From: Rhodospirillaceae bacterium
Lineage (GTDB): Bacteria > Pseudomonadota > Alphaproteobacteria > Rhodospirillales > Rhodospirillaceae
Assembly (NCBI GenBank): GCA_009694245.1
Contig: SHVO01000012.1
Location: forward strand, 1 to 36,992
DNA: 36,992 nt
Direction: 5' to 3'
Shown here: piece after piece, positions 25,299-32,709 of the stretch
Numbering within the stretch: the first letter of the stretch is position 1
Layout: each line of letters opens with the position of its first letter
The notes under the pieces: generated by a model
The model's database searches: none
What the model saw: only the letters and a program-made list of their open reading frames with translations
What the model was told of the DNA's origin: nothing
Program-made: the position numbers and the translations under genes

Positions 25299-27287
25299 TT
25301 AGCTGCTGCGGCGGCGGGCGAAAATTACCCCGAGGACCAGCGCGCCGATCCCGAGGGCAACCAGCAGCCAGCGGTTCGCTGAGCCCGATTCCGCCGGTGC
25401 GGCATCCGGGCCAACGGTAGCCGCCGGCGCGCTTTCGCTGGTTTGCGCCGCCGCCGGATTCATCCACCAGATTGACGCTACCGTGCCTCCGCCGGGGCCG
25501 GGCATTCCCTGGACCGGAAACCGATCCGGGTGTTGCAGCTTCGTCCAGTAGGCATAGCGGTCGGTGGCCGGACCGTAGTGCAGAGTCGTAAAGTAATTCC
25601 AGGCCAGCACGCGGTCGAGGGCATGGGCCGCGGTCGCGAGGCTCGCGCGATCAGGCGCCTTGACGACTGCGGCGATCAGCGCATCGACGGCGGGATCCTT
25701 GACGCCGCCGATATTGCGGCTGCCGGGGCGGCCGGCGGCGGCGCTGCCCCAATACTCGTCCTGCTCGTTGCCGGGACTTAACGAGTTTCTTATTCCCGAA
25801 AACAGGACGTCGAAGTCGTAATCATTGACCCGGTTGACGATCTGGCTGGCGTCGATAACGCGCAAGGTGCCTTTGATGCCGAGTTTTTCGAGATTTTGCA
25901 GCCATGGAAGGATGACCCGCTCAAGCGAGGCGCTGACGACAAGCATTTCAAACGTGAATGGTTCCTTGGTTGTCTTGTTGATCAACTGGCCATTGACGAT
26001 CTCCCACCCCGCCGCGCTCAGCAGTTCACGGGCCTTGAGCAGGTTGTCACGCGGGTTGCCGTCGCCGCCGGTCGCGGGCTGGGTGAAGGCCTGGGCGAAG
26101 ACCTCATCGGGAATTTTGCCGCGGAACGGCTCAAGCAATGCCAACTCCTCCCTGCTAGGAAGTCCCGTAGCCTCCAAGTCCGAGCTTTGCCAATAGCTCC
26201 GCAGCCGCGTGTACTGCTCGTAGAATATGGTCTTGTTGAGGGACTCAAAATCGAAGGCGTAATTCAGCGCCTGGCGTACGCGGCGGTCCGTGAATTTTGC
26301 CCGGCGAAGATTGTAAACGAATCCTTGCGCGCTCATCGGTATCCCGACCGACACGTCCAGCTTCTTGACGCGGCCGTCGGTTATCGCTGGAAAGTCGTAT
26401 CCGGTCGCCCAGCGGCGCGCGGTATTCTCAAAGTGAAGGTCGAAGGCCCCGGATTTAAAGGCTTCGAAGGTGACGGTGTCGTCGCGGAAGTACTCGAAGC
26501 GAATCTCGTCAAAATTGTAGGTGCCGCGCGTGATTGGCAAATCCTTGCCCCAGTAATTGGGATCGCGTTTGTAAATAATGAAGCGCCCAGGTTCGAAGCC
26601 GGCGATGCGGTAGGGGCCGGTGGAGATGGGAACGTCGAGGGTCGAGGCCGTAAGATCGTGAGCCTCCCAGAAGGCTTTTTGGAGAATTGGAACCTGCCCA
26701 ATAATCATCGGCAATTCGACGTTGTCGCCGTTCTTGAAATTGAACCGCACCTTCATCGGGCCGGTCTTTTCGACCTTGGCGACATCGCCCCAATAGAGCT
26801 TGTAGGTAGGCAGGCCCTTTTCGAGCAACACGGTAAACGTTGCAACGATATCCTCAGGCGTCACCGCCGCGCCGTCGTGAAAACGGGCTTCGCGGCGTAA
26901 TGTATATTCAATCCAAGTATTGTCCTCGGCTACCTCCATGGTCTCACACAGCAGGCAATACTGGGAAAAGGGCTCGTCTTCATTCGATTCGGTCAGGCCC
27001 TCGATGAAAAGGCCGTTGGTGCCGAGATAGGTGAGGCCGGCGGCGGGTATGCCCTTGACGCTGAAGGAATTGAGCGAATCAAAAGTAGGCGCTCCGGCTT
27101 CCAGGCGCAACGTTCCGCCCTTGGGCGCACTGGGATTGACGTATCCGAAGCCCTCGCCGGGTCCGAGCTTTGGCTCGCCGTAAAGGGCAAGGGCGTGCAC
27201 GGGTTTGCCGCGGACGATGGCTTGGGCTGGTTGTACAGCCGCGAGACTCAGGGCTGCGCAAATACCGAGCCATGCCAATCTGTTCAT
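25299..27287 (-). CDS. yejA: peptide-binding protein YejA, first copy, with C-terminal membrane anchor
   Basis: 662 residues from ATG 27287, which has GGGAAG in front and begins a clean Sec signal peptide (M-N-R-L-A-W-L-G-I-C, cleavage near A-Q-A). The frame is open further upstream, but that part is not signal-like. The body is SBP_bac_5/YejA, with H-A-L-A-L-Y-G-E-P-K, N-P-S-A-P-K-G-G and R-Q-A-L-N-Y-A-F-D-F-E. Unlike the second copy it continues past W-W-M-N-P-A-A-A into a low-complexity linker rich in Ala, Ser and Pro. A hydrophobic helix (W-L-L-V-A-L-G-I-G-A-L-V-L-G-V-I-F-A) and A-R-R-R-S-S follow. This looks like a C-terminal transmembrane anchor that would tether the binding protein to the inner membrane. 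It is first in the operon. Confidence 0.93.
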   Translation of the reverse strand: MNRLAWLGICAALSLAAVQPAQAIVRGKPVHALALYGEPKLGPGEGFGYVNPSAPKGGTLRLEAGAPTFDSLNSFSVKGIPAAGLTYLGTNGLFIEGLTESNEDEPFSQYCLLCETMEVAEDNTWIEYTLRREARFHDGAAVTPEDIVATFTVLLEKGLPTYKLYWGDVAKVEKTGPMKVRFNFKNGDNVELPMIIGQVPILQKAFWEAHDLTASTLDVPISTGPYRIAGFEPGRFIIYKRDPNYWGKDLPITRGTYNFDEIRFEYFRDDTVTFEAFKSGAFDLHFENTARRWATGYDFPAITDGRVKKLDVSVGIPMSAQGFVYNLRRAKFTDRRVRQALNYAFDFESLNKTIFYEQYTRLRSYWQSSDLEATGLPSREELALLEPFRGKIPDEVFAQAFTQPATGGDGNPRDNLLKARELLSAAGWEIVNGQLINKTTKEPFTFEMLVVSASLERVILPWLQNLEKLGIKGTLRVIDASQIVNRVNDYDFDVLFSGIRNSLSPGNEQDEYWGSAAAGRPGSRNIGGVKDPAVDALIAAVVKAPDRASLATAAHALDRVLAWNYFTTLHYGPATDRYAYWTKLQHPDRFPVQGMPGPGGGTVASIWWMNPAAAQTSESAPAATVGPDAAPAESGSANRWLLVALGIGALVLGVIFARRRSS

Positions 27288-27421
27288 TGTGCACTTCCCT
27301 TCAGTTTTTTCCGCAGAGTCTCGCAATGGGCTGCGCGCATCGCCGCATGCCCGCCGCATGATCTTGCGAACGTTGGAATCGCGACCCGGGCGCCGGCCAG
27401 GGCAGGCCAAGAGAGGAGAGA

Positions 27422-28015
27422 TCAGTTAGCCGCGGGCGGGGCAGGTGTTTCGGCGGCCGCGGGGATCGGCGGCGCGTTGTCGGTGACGGATATCAGGTAC
27501 TTGATGACCGCCGCGCGCTCCTGGGGCTTTTTCAAGCCGACGAAGGACATGGAACCCTTGGGCGCCAGGCGCTTGGGGTTCTCGATATAGTCGTCGAGCA
27601 TTTCGTAGGTCCAGCTGCCGCCGATGGCCTTGAGCGACTCCGTGGTCTTGAAGCCATTGCGGTCGCCGATGGCGTCGCCGACGATGTTGTGGAGGTTCGG
27701 GCCCACCTTGTTGGCGCCGCCGGCCTCAGCGGTATGGCAGGCGCCGCATTTCTTGAAGGACGCCGCGCCGTCATCAACACTGGCCGCCGCCACCAGCGGC
27801 AGGCTGCTGACCAATCCACCGCCGCCGCCGGCTGCCTCGGCTGGAGCTTCCGCGACGACCTCGATCGGGTAGCCGAATTTTTCAACGTGTTCGGGCTCGC
27901 CCTCGATGGGGCTGCCGAACATGACGGTATTGCCGACCATGTTCACGCCCAGAATGGCCAGGAAAGCGACCCAGAAGGCCGCGATAATGGCGTACCACGT
28001 TAGTTTGTTTTGCAT
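27422..28015 (-). CDS. cycM: membrane-anchored c-type cytochrome (CycM-like)
   Basis: 197 residues. An uncleaved N-terminal helix (residues 8-28) anchors it. A flexible Ala/Gly-rich linker leads to a class I cytochrome c domain with heme motif C-G-A-C-H at 90-94 and the axial Met at about 156 (G-S-M-S-F). The F-K-K-C-G-A-C-H-T-A-E, K-V-G-P-N-L-H and G-F-K-T-T-E-S-L segments match mitochondrial-type cytochrome c. CycM carries electrons between the bc1 complex and terminal oxidase at the periplasmic face. The tail is Pro/Ala-rich. It diverges from kdsB-pheA, a neighbourhood common in alphaproteobacteria. Confidence 0.93.
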   Translation of the reverse strand: MQNKLTWYAIIAAFWVAFLAILGVNMVGNTVMFGSPIEGEPEHVEKFGYPIEVVAEAPAEAAGGGGGLVSSLPLVAAASVDDGAASFKKCGACHTAEAGGANKVGPNLHNIVGDAIGDRNGFKTTESLKAIGGSWTYEMLDDYIENPKRLAPKGSMSFVGLKKPQERAAVIKYLISVTDNAPPIPAAAETPAPPAAN

Positions 28016-28325
28016 TCCCGATTTCCTGGCCCAATGTCCTGGTAAGGGTCCCCGCGCGCCAGCTCCTTGAATACTGAGTTTGAGCTTAAATCACAATATG
28101 AATCAAGGCTCCTACGGCCCTGCGCTTGGGTTGAGCGGTGCCGGCCCGGTTTCCGCTAAGGCCTTGGCCGGTAAGTGCCCAGCGCCCCGGCCATACGCCC
28201 TTGGAACCGGGCCTCCAGTCCTGTATGTGTCGCGCCTTGCTCCGGCGGGATTGTTCCTGCGGGGGGTTTTTCGGTAAAAAGCCCTCGCGCGGGGACATCC
28301 CGAGGGGTTCTAAACAAGGTCCAAT
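28016..28325. other. 310-base divergent intergenic region between cycM and kdsB
   Basis: It contains the divergent control regions of cycM (minus) and kdsB (plus), but no promoter stands out clearly. A nested fold occupies 28143-28213 (separate entry). A second hairpin, CCCTCG with CGAGGG around GGGacatCCC, lies at about 28283-28309. A kdsB ribosome binding site (AAGG, eight bases before ATG 28326) is also seen. A 65-codon plus-strand frame from a TTG at 28080 spans the fold and shows no recognisable protein family. Confidence 0.5.
28143..28213. other. nested stem-loop, possible structured RNA
   Basis: Outer stem ggcccggtt (28143-28151) pairs with aaccgggcc (28205-28213). Inside it tggccgg (28165-28171) pairs with ccggcca (28187-28193). 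A short aagg/cctt helix lies between them. The stems are perfect and coaxial. The element is symmetric, so it could be transcribed from either strand. It may be a leader of cycM or kdsB, a small RNA or a dispersed palindrome; which one is not known. Confidence 0.4.
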
Positions 28326-29060
28326 ATGTCGGCGCTGATCGTCATTCCCGCCCGCCTCGCGGCAACGCGTCTGCCCAACAAGCCCCTGGCCATGATCGGC
28401 GCCGCGCCGATGATCGTGCATGTCTGGCGCCGGGCGGTGACGGCGGGCGCCGGCCCGGTGATCGTGGCCGCCGGCGATCAGCCGATTGTCGACGCCATCA
28501 CCGCTGCGGGCGGCACCGCCATTCTAACCGATCCGGCGTTGCCCTCGGGTTCCGACCGGGTTCACGCCGCCGCCGAGGCCTATGACCCAAAGGGCAAGTT
28601 CGAGATTGTCGTCAACGTTCAAGGCGACCTGCCGACCCTTGAGCCGATTCTAGTTGCGGCGTCGCTGACGCCCTTGGCCGATCCGGCGATTGATATCGCG
28701 ACGGTGGTCGCCCGCATCACCATTCCGGAAGAACGCGATGACCAGGCTGTGGTCAAGGCGGCACTTTCCCTTAAGCCCGGCGCGACCATCGGCCCGGTGC
28801 TTTATTTCAGCCGCAATCTGATCCCCTCGGGCGCCGGCGACCACTATCACCACATCGGCATCTACGCCTTCCGGCGCGCTGCCCTGCGCCGCTTTGTCGC
28901 TTTGAAGCCGACGGTCTTGGAACTCCGCGAGCGCCTCGAACAATTGCGCGCCATTGAAAACGGCATGCGCATGGCGGCGGCCGTGGTCGATACCATCCCG
29001 CTCGGGGTCGACACGCCATCGGATCTCGAGCGTGCGCGACGCCTGCTCGGGTTCGCGTAA
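28326..29060 (+). CDS. kdsB: 3-deoxy-manno-octulosonate cytidylyltransferase
   Basis: 244 residues, the usual KdsB length. It makes CMP-Kdo from CTP and Kdo for LPS inner core synthesis in the cytosol. The N-terminal nucleotide loop I-P-A-R-L-A-A-T-R-L-P-N-K-P-L, the L-P-S-G-S-D-R-V segment, V-N-V-Q-G-D-L-P and Y-H-H-I-G-I-Y-A-F-R are all conserved. E-L-R-E-R-L-E-Q-L-R followed by V-D-T-P-S-D-L-E closes the protein. It runs into pheA with a 13-base gap and is divergent from cycM. Its presence shows an outer membrane with Kdo-containing LPS. Confidence 0.96.
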   Translation: MSALIVIPARLAATRLPNKPLAMIGAAPMIVHVWRRAVTAGAGPVIVAAGDQPIVDAITAAGGTAILTDPALPSGSDRVHAAAEAYDPKGKFEIVVNVQGDLPTLEPILVAASLTPLADPAIDIATVVARITIPEERDDQAVVKAALSLKPGATIGPVLYFSRNLIPSGAGDHYHHIGIYAFRRAALRRFVALKPTVLELRERLEQLRAIENGMRMAAAVVDTIPLGVDTPSDLERARRLLGFA

Positions 29061-29073
29061 AGGAGAGCGCATT

Positions 29074-29943
29074 ATGGCGAGATCTCGCAAAACCGGGGCG
29101 CCCAAAAACGCCATCGCCTTTCAGGGCTTCCTCGGCGCCAATTCGCATATCGCCTGCGTTGAGCGCTTTCCGAAGATGAAGCCGCTGCCTTGTGCGCAGT
29201 TCGAAGACGCTTTCGCCGCCGTGCAAAACGGCCAAGCACGCCTCGCCATGATCCCAGTGGACAACTCCGTAGCCGGGCGCGTTGCCGACATTCACCATAT
29301 TTTGCCGCACGCGGGACTGCACATTATCGGCGAGCATTTTCTGCGCGTGAATCATCACCTGCTGGCTGTCCCGGGCGCGTCCCTGACGACTCTCAAGCGC
29401 GTCGAGAGCCACGTCCACGCCCTTGGCCAGTGCCGGAATTTCATTCGCAAACACAAATTGAGCCCGATCGTCTCGGCCGATACCGCCGGCGCGGCCATGG
29501 ACGTGGCCAAGCGCGGCGACAAAAGCGTGGCTGCGATCGCGCCGAAACTCGCCGGCGAAATCTACAAGTTAAAAGTGCTGGCCGCGAATATCGAGGACGC
29601 CGACCACAACACCACGCGCTTTCTGATCATGGCGCGCGCGCCCGTGGCGACAAATCCCAGGAAGGGACCGTTCATCACGTCGTTCGTGTTCCGCGTGCGC
29701 AGCGTGCCGGCCGCGCTTTACAAAGCCCTGGGTGGTTTCGCCACCAACGGCGTGAACATGACCAAGCTGGAGAGCTACATGGTCGGCGGTCATTTCTCGG
29801 CGGCGCAGTTCTACGCCGACGTCGAGGGCCACCCCGGTGATCCCGCGCTCAAACTGGCGCTGGAGGATTTGCGCTTCTATTCCAAGGAAGTAATCATTCT
29901 CGGCACGTATCCGGCGCATCCGTTCCGCGCGAAAGCGAAGTAG
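29074..29943 (+). CDS. pheA: prephenate dehydratase
   Basis: 289 residues. It converts prephenate to phenylpyruvate in phenylalanine synthesis. Catalytic domain: I-A-F-Q-G-F-L-G-A-N-S-H, then P-V-D-N-S-V-A-G-R-V and the N-T-T-R-F catalytic motif. A C-terminal ACT domain (I-T-S-F-V-F-R-V and N-M-T-K-L-E-S-Y-M-V-G-G) serves Phe feedback. I chose ATG 29074 because of the AGGAG directly after the kdsB stop and because homology starts there; the longer frame overlaps kdsB. The ACT motif reads E-S-Y-M rather than the E-S-R-P of E. coli, as in other alphaproteobacterial members. There is no chorismate mutase domain. Confidence 0.95.
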   Translation: MARSRKTGAPKNAIAFQGFLGANSHIACVERFPKMKPLPCAQFEDAFAAVQNGQARLAMIPVDNSVAGRVADIHHILPHAGLHIIGEHFLRVNHHLLAVPGASLTTLKRVESHVHALGQCRNFIRKHKLSPIVSADTAGAAMDVAKRGDKSVAAIAPKLAGEIYKLKVLAANIEDADHNTTRFLIMARAPVATNPRKGPFITSFVFRVRSVPAALYKALGGFATNGVNMTKLESYMVGGHFSAAQFYADVEGHPGDPALKLALEDLRFYSKEVIILGTYPAHPFRAKAK

Positions 29944-29963
29944 TTCGAAAACTATTCCGCCAG

Positions 29964-30082
29964 TGGTCAAAATCTAACGCTTCGATTCCATCGATTGCGT
30001 TGGATTTTGACCACATCATAAGGGTTTGCTAGTGGATCGGCCTGACACTTGGGGGAACCAAGTGTCAGAATCGATCTACTAG
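29964..30082. repeat. two tandem palindromes at the pheA/nudC junction
   Basis: First palindrome: tggtcaaaatctaacgc (29964-29980) pairs with gcgttggattttgacca (29997-30013) with one G-U position, and the loop itself pairs tcgat/atcga. Second palindrome: ctagtggatcg (30029-30039) with cgatctactag (30072-30082), enclosing a perfect ctgacacttgg (30042-30052) / ccaagtgtcag (30058-30068). The second covers the last codons and stop of nudC. There is no T run after either arm, so intrinsic termination is not obvious; a REP-like element is likely. Confidence 0.7.
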
Positions 30083-31027
30083 CCAGCCGTCAATCAGCAA
30101 GCGGGCGATGGCGTAACGGTTCGGCAACTTGAAGCCGGGGCCGGCGGCGTTGCGTTCGCCAAAGGCGCGCAGCTCGTCCTTGGTGAACCAGCGGCAGTCT
30201 TCCAACTCCAGGTCATTGCGGCTGATGGCGGCGCTGGTGGCCGCGGCCTGGAAACCCAGCATGATCGAGGCCGGAAAGGGCCAGGGCTGCGAGGCCACAT
30301 AGCGCACATCGCCGACACTTTCACCAATGATGACTCCGGTTTCCTCGGCGGCCTCGCGGCGGACGGCGTTCTCCAGGGTTTCACCCGGCTCGACAAAGCC
30401 GGCGATGCACGAATACATGCCGGGGGGCCAAGCCGCCTGGCGCCCCAACAAACAAACCTCGCCCAATTGTTTATCGCCGCGCGTGATCAGCGCGATCACC
30501 ACCGGATCGGTGCGCGGAAAGGTGCGGTGCGCGCAAGCCGGATTGACGCAGGTGCTGCTATGGCCGGACTCGGTGATCGCCGTCTTCGCGCCGCAGCGGC
30601 CGCAATGACGGTGGTTGTGATGCCAGAGGATCATGGCCCGGGCATAGGCCAGTATTGAAGCGTCTTCACCCGGCAGCAACGCGACCACCTCGTTGAGGGC
30701 CCGGTAATCGAGGGCCGTGAACGCGCCCGGAATATCGAGAGCTGGCGGCGCTTCGCTGTTGGGCAGGCCGAGCGCGAACCACGGTGTGTTGTCCTGAAGG
30801 CCGAGAAAGACCAGCGTCGAAGCCGTCGGGTCGTAGGCGCCGGCAATTGCCGCGAAGCTGAGCGTTTGGAGACGCGGGGCGTCGTCAATAAGATGGCGCA
30901 GGTTCCACATCAGCACGATGCGGGCCGCGCCGCCGGTAAGCAAAGTTTGCACATGGGCCGTGTCGCCGCGCAGAAGCGTGGCGCGATCCAGCGCGTTCGC
31001 GGTGTAGGTCAGCGGCTGACTGGTCAT
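30065..31027 (-). CDS. nudC: NADH pyrophosphatase NudC (NAD decapping enzyme)
   Basis: 320 residues. It hydrolyses NADH and removes NAD caps from RNA. Zinc ribbon cysteines are C142, C145, C160 and C165 (H-C-G-R-C-G and N-P-A-C). The Nudix box runs from G210 to V232 (G-F-V-E-P-G-E-T-L-E-N, then R-R-E-A-A-E-E-T-G-V). The family marker Q-P-W-P-F-P is at 247-252. The N-terminal domain is the less conserved NudC-N fold. The last residues (L-V-D-R-F) are encoded within a palindromic element and may have been added by it. The gene follows rlmH by 6 bases. Confidence 0.95.
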   Translation of the reverse strand: MTSQPLTYTANALDRATLLRGDTAHVQTLLTGGAARIVLMWNLRHLIDDAPRLQTLSFAAIAGAYDPTASTLVFLGLQDNTPWFALGLPNSEAPPALDIPGAFTALDYRALNEVVALLPGEDASILAYARAMILWHHNHRHCGRCGAKTAITESGHSSTCVNPACAHRTFPRTDPVVIALITRGDKQLGEVCLLGRQAAWPPGMYSCIAGFVEPGETLENAVRREAAEETGVIIGESVGDVRYVASQPWPFPASIMLGFQAAATSAAISRNDLELEDCRWFTKDELRAFGERNAAGPGFKLPNRYAIARLLIDGWLVDRF

Positions 31028-31033
31028 CTTGGG

Positions 31034-31492
31034 TTACGCGCGGTGATAGGGGTGGCCCGTGAGTATAGTGTGAGCACGGTAGAGTTGCTCGGCCAACAGC
31101 ACGCGCACGAGCATATGAGGCCAGGTAGCCGCGCCAAAACTCAAGGTCGCCTCGGCGCGCTTGCGCAGGCTTTCATCCAAGCCGTCGGCGCCGCCGATCA
31201 GAAAGGCCATGCCACGCACGCCGTCGTCGCGCCATCGGCCGAGGCGTTTGGCGAAGGCCTCGCTGGTCTCGGATTTGCCGCGTTCGTCGAGGGCGATGAT
31301 CCGTGCGCCCTCGGGCACCGCGGCCAAGAGCGCCGCAGCCTCAAGACGCCGCCGTCCATCGACGGCGATCTTTTTCTTGATTTCGATTTCCTTTAGATCG
31401 ACGCGCCAGGGAAGGCGGGCGACATAGGACGCGAATAAATCCCGCTCCGGCCCAGGCTTGGCCCGGCCGACTGCCGCGACGACGATGTTCAC
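31034..31492 (-). CDS. rlmH: 23S rRNA (pseudouridine1915-N3) methyltransferase RlmH
   Basis: 152 residues, SPOUT fold. It methylates pseudouridine 1915 in helix 69 of 23S rRNA. Typical features are the N-terminal V-A-A-V-G-R-A-K-P-G-P-E, the I-A-L-D-E-R-G-K strand, the knot loop F-L-I-G-G-A-D-G-L and the C-terminal L-A-E-Q-L-Y-R-A-H-T-I-L-T-G-H-P-Y-H-R. The start is a GTG at 31492 fixed by homology. No Shine-Dalgarno precedes it; instead the stop codon of a 27-codon ORF overlaps it (GTGA), which suggests translational coupling. Confidence 0.95.
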   Translation of the reverse strand: MNIVVAAVGRAKPGPERDLFASYVARLPWRVDLKEIEIKKKIAVDGRRRLEAAALLAAVPEGARIIALDERGKSETSEAFAKRLGRWRDDGVRGMAFLIGGADGLDESLRKRAEATLSFGAATWPHMLVRVLLAEQLYRAHTILTGHPYHRA

Positions 31493-31572
31493 GTGGAATT
31501 ATTCGCGCCGAAGGCGACACTATTCGCGGCCATAGCGATATTGTTCACGCCGAAGGCGTTGCCGGAAATCAC
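31489..31572 (-). CDS. 27-codon micro-ORF of 7-residue tandem repeats linking rsfS and rlmH
   Basis: On the minus strand a GTG at 31572 overlaps the rsfS stop (GTGA). The frame reads I-S-G-N and then three 7-residue units: A-F-G-V-N-N-I, A-M-A-A-N-S-V and A-F-G-A-N-N-S. It ends T-stop with a TGA that overlaps the GTG of rlmH. The units correspond to three 21-base blocks at 31557-31537, 31536-31516 and 31515-31495. No family is known to me. It may be translated as a bridge that couples rsfS to rlmH, or the overlaps may be chance within a 21-base tandem duplication. Confidence 0.4.
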   Translation of the reverse strand: MISGNAFGVNNIAMAANSVAFGANNST

Positions 31573-31979
31573 GCGCGGCGCGCGGGTTTGCGCGTCCGCG
31601 CCGCGCCGGCTTTCGCCGCCTTCTTCCGACCCGATTTTAGGCCTGTCTTTACCGGCGCCGTGTTTGGCGAGCTTGCGGGCGCGGCCCAAATGCGCTCGAT
31701 GTTGTAAAAAGCGCGCACCTCGGGACGGAACAGGTGGACAATAACGTCGCCGGCGTCGATCAAAACCCAATCGCCGTATTTCTCGCCTTCGCTTTGGGGT
31801 TTCAACCCCATGGCTTTCAGTTTGACCATCAGGTGCTCGGCCATGGCCGAGACCATGCGCCCCGAGGTACCCGAGGCCACGACCATGCGGTCGGCGATGC
31901 TGGTTTTGCCGACGAGATCGATGGCGAGAACGTCTTGGGCCTTATCGTCGTCGAGGGAAGCAAGGATGCCGTCGAGCAT
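31569..31979 (-). CDS. rsfS: ribosome silencing factor RsfS
   Basis: 136 residues from ATG 31979. RsfS binds L14 (uL14) and keeps subunits apart in starvation. Diagnostic stretches are D-D-D-K-A-Q-D-V-L-A-I-D-L, T-S-I-A-D-R-M-V-V-A-S-G, G-D-W-V-L-I-D-A-G-D-V-I-V-H-L-F and F-Y-N-I-E-R-I-W. The tail is an Ala/Lys/Arg-rich extension. The start is uncertain. A perfect AAGGAG (32048-32043) lies upstream and is followed by in-frame ATC codons at 32039 and 32036, with no stop before the ATG. Translation from ATC would add 19-20 residues. The gene lies between nadD and rlmH, the usual neighbourhood. Confidence 0.94.
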   Translation of the reverse strand: MLDGILASLDDDKAQDVLAIDLVGKTSIADRMVVASGTSGRMVSAMAEHLMVKLKAMGLKPQSEGEKYGDWVLIDAGDVIVHLFRPEVRAFYNIERIWAAPASSPNTAPVKTGLKSGRKKAAKAGAARTRKPARRA

Positions 31980-32063
31980 GCGCTCCAGGCTGCTGGGAGA
32001 TTTTGGGTCGGTTGCGACTTTGGTTGCTTTAGCGATGATGGTCTCCTTCGAGGGGTCTGCGGT

Positions 32064-32705
32064 TTAGCCGGCGGTACTGGAAAATTCAGCGCGCACCGCC
32101 GTCGCCGAGGCCGGGTGACGGCGGATGGCGACATATGTCCAGGCCGGTGGAAGACGAAACCAGATGGCTGAAGACCTCCTCGTTCGAACCTGGGCAAATC
32201 GCCGCGCCGCCGCACCGGCCAAAGCCTGGTAAGAATAGGGGCTGCGGTCGAAAACCGCAACGCGCGCGGCGCCGAAGATCCGAATCCAGCGCCACCAGCG
32301 CGGGCATTGGCCCAGGTTATCGGCGCCCATAAGCCAGACAAACCGCAAGCCGGGATAGCGCCTTGCCAGAAGCCGCAGAGTTAAGGCCGTGCGCGTGGTG
32401 CCGAGCCGGCGTTCGAGATCGGTGACGACGATCCGCCGATCCTCGACCATGGCTTGACCTTGCGCGAGGCGCGCCGCCAGGGGCGCCATGGTGCCAGCGG
32501 GTTTCAGCGGGTTTTGGGGGCTCACCAGCCACCACACCTGGTGCAGTCCGAGCGCCTTGATGGCTTCCAGGCTGATGTAGAGGTGCCCTTCGTGGGCGGG
32601 ATTGAACGAGCCGCCCAAGAGCCCGATGCGCCGGCGCCGGCGGTCGCCGAACGGCGGCGGACCCAACGGAACCCGAGGCACGAAGGAGGGCGAAGATCCC
32701 GGCAT
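32064..32705 (-). CDS. nadD: nicotinate-nucleotide adenylyltransferase
   Basis: About 213 residues from ATG 32705 (a GTG at 32732 would add nine and overlap proA). It makes deamido-NAD from nicotinate mononucleotide and ATP. The nucleotidyltransferase motif G-G-S-F-N-P-A-H-E-G-H is at about 31-41. W-W-L-V-S-P-Q-N-P-L-K and F-V-W-L-M-G-A-D-N-L are the other family marks. The C-terminal S-S-A-I-W-F-R-L region replaces the usual I-S-S-T-x-I-R motif and looks diverged. A Pro/Arg-rich leader precedes the fold, as in related alphaproteobacteria. It is in the chain obgE-proB-proA-nadD-rsfS. Confidence 0.93.
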   Translation of the reverse strand: MPGSSPSFVPRVPLGPPPFGDRRRRRIGLLGGSFNPAHEGHLYISLEAIKALGLHQVWWLVSPQNPLKPAGTMAPLAARLAQGQAMVEDRRIVVTDLERRLGTTRTALTLRLLARRYPGLRFVWLMGADNLGQCPRWWRWIRIFGAARVAVFDRSPYSYQALAGAAARRFAQVRTRRSSAIWFRLPPAWTYVAIRRHPASATAVRAEFSSTAG

Positions 32706-32709
32706 TCGA

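Noticed and set aside
28080-28277. 65-codon plus-strand frame upstream of kdsB
   Set aside because: It has a TTG start and no ribosome binding site, spans a strong palindrome, and its composition is that expected from GC-rich noncoding DNA. A real small protein is not excluded.
30042-30068. Perfect 11-bp hairpin as an intrinsic terminator for pheA or nudC
   Set aside because: No T tract follows on either strand. It is nested in a larger palindrome, so a repeat element is a better reading.
31489-31770. 93-codon minus-strand frame running through the rsfS tail into the micro-ORF
   Set aside because: Its upstream part is an alternative frame of rsfS. Only the part after the rsfS stop has the repeat structure and precise junctions, so I kept the 27-codon version.
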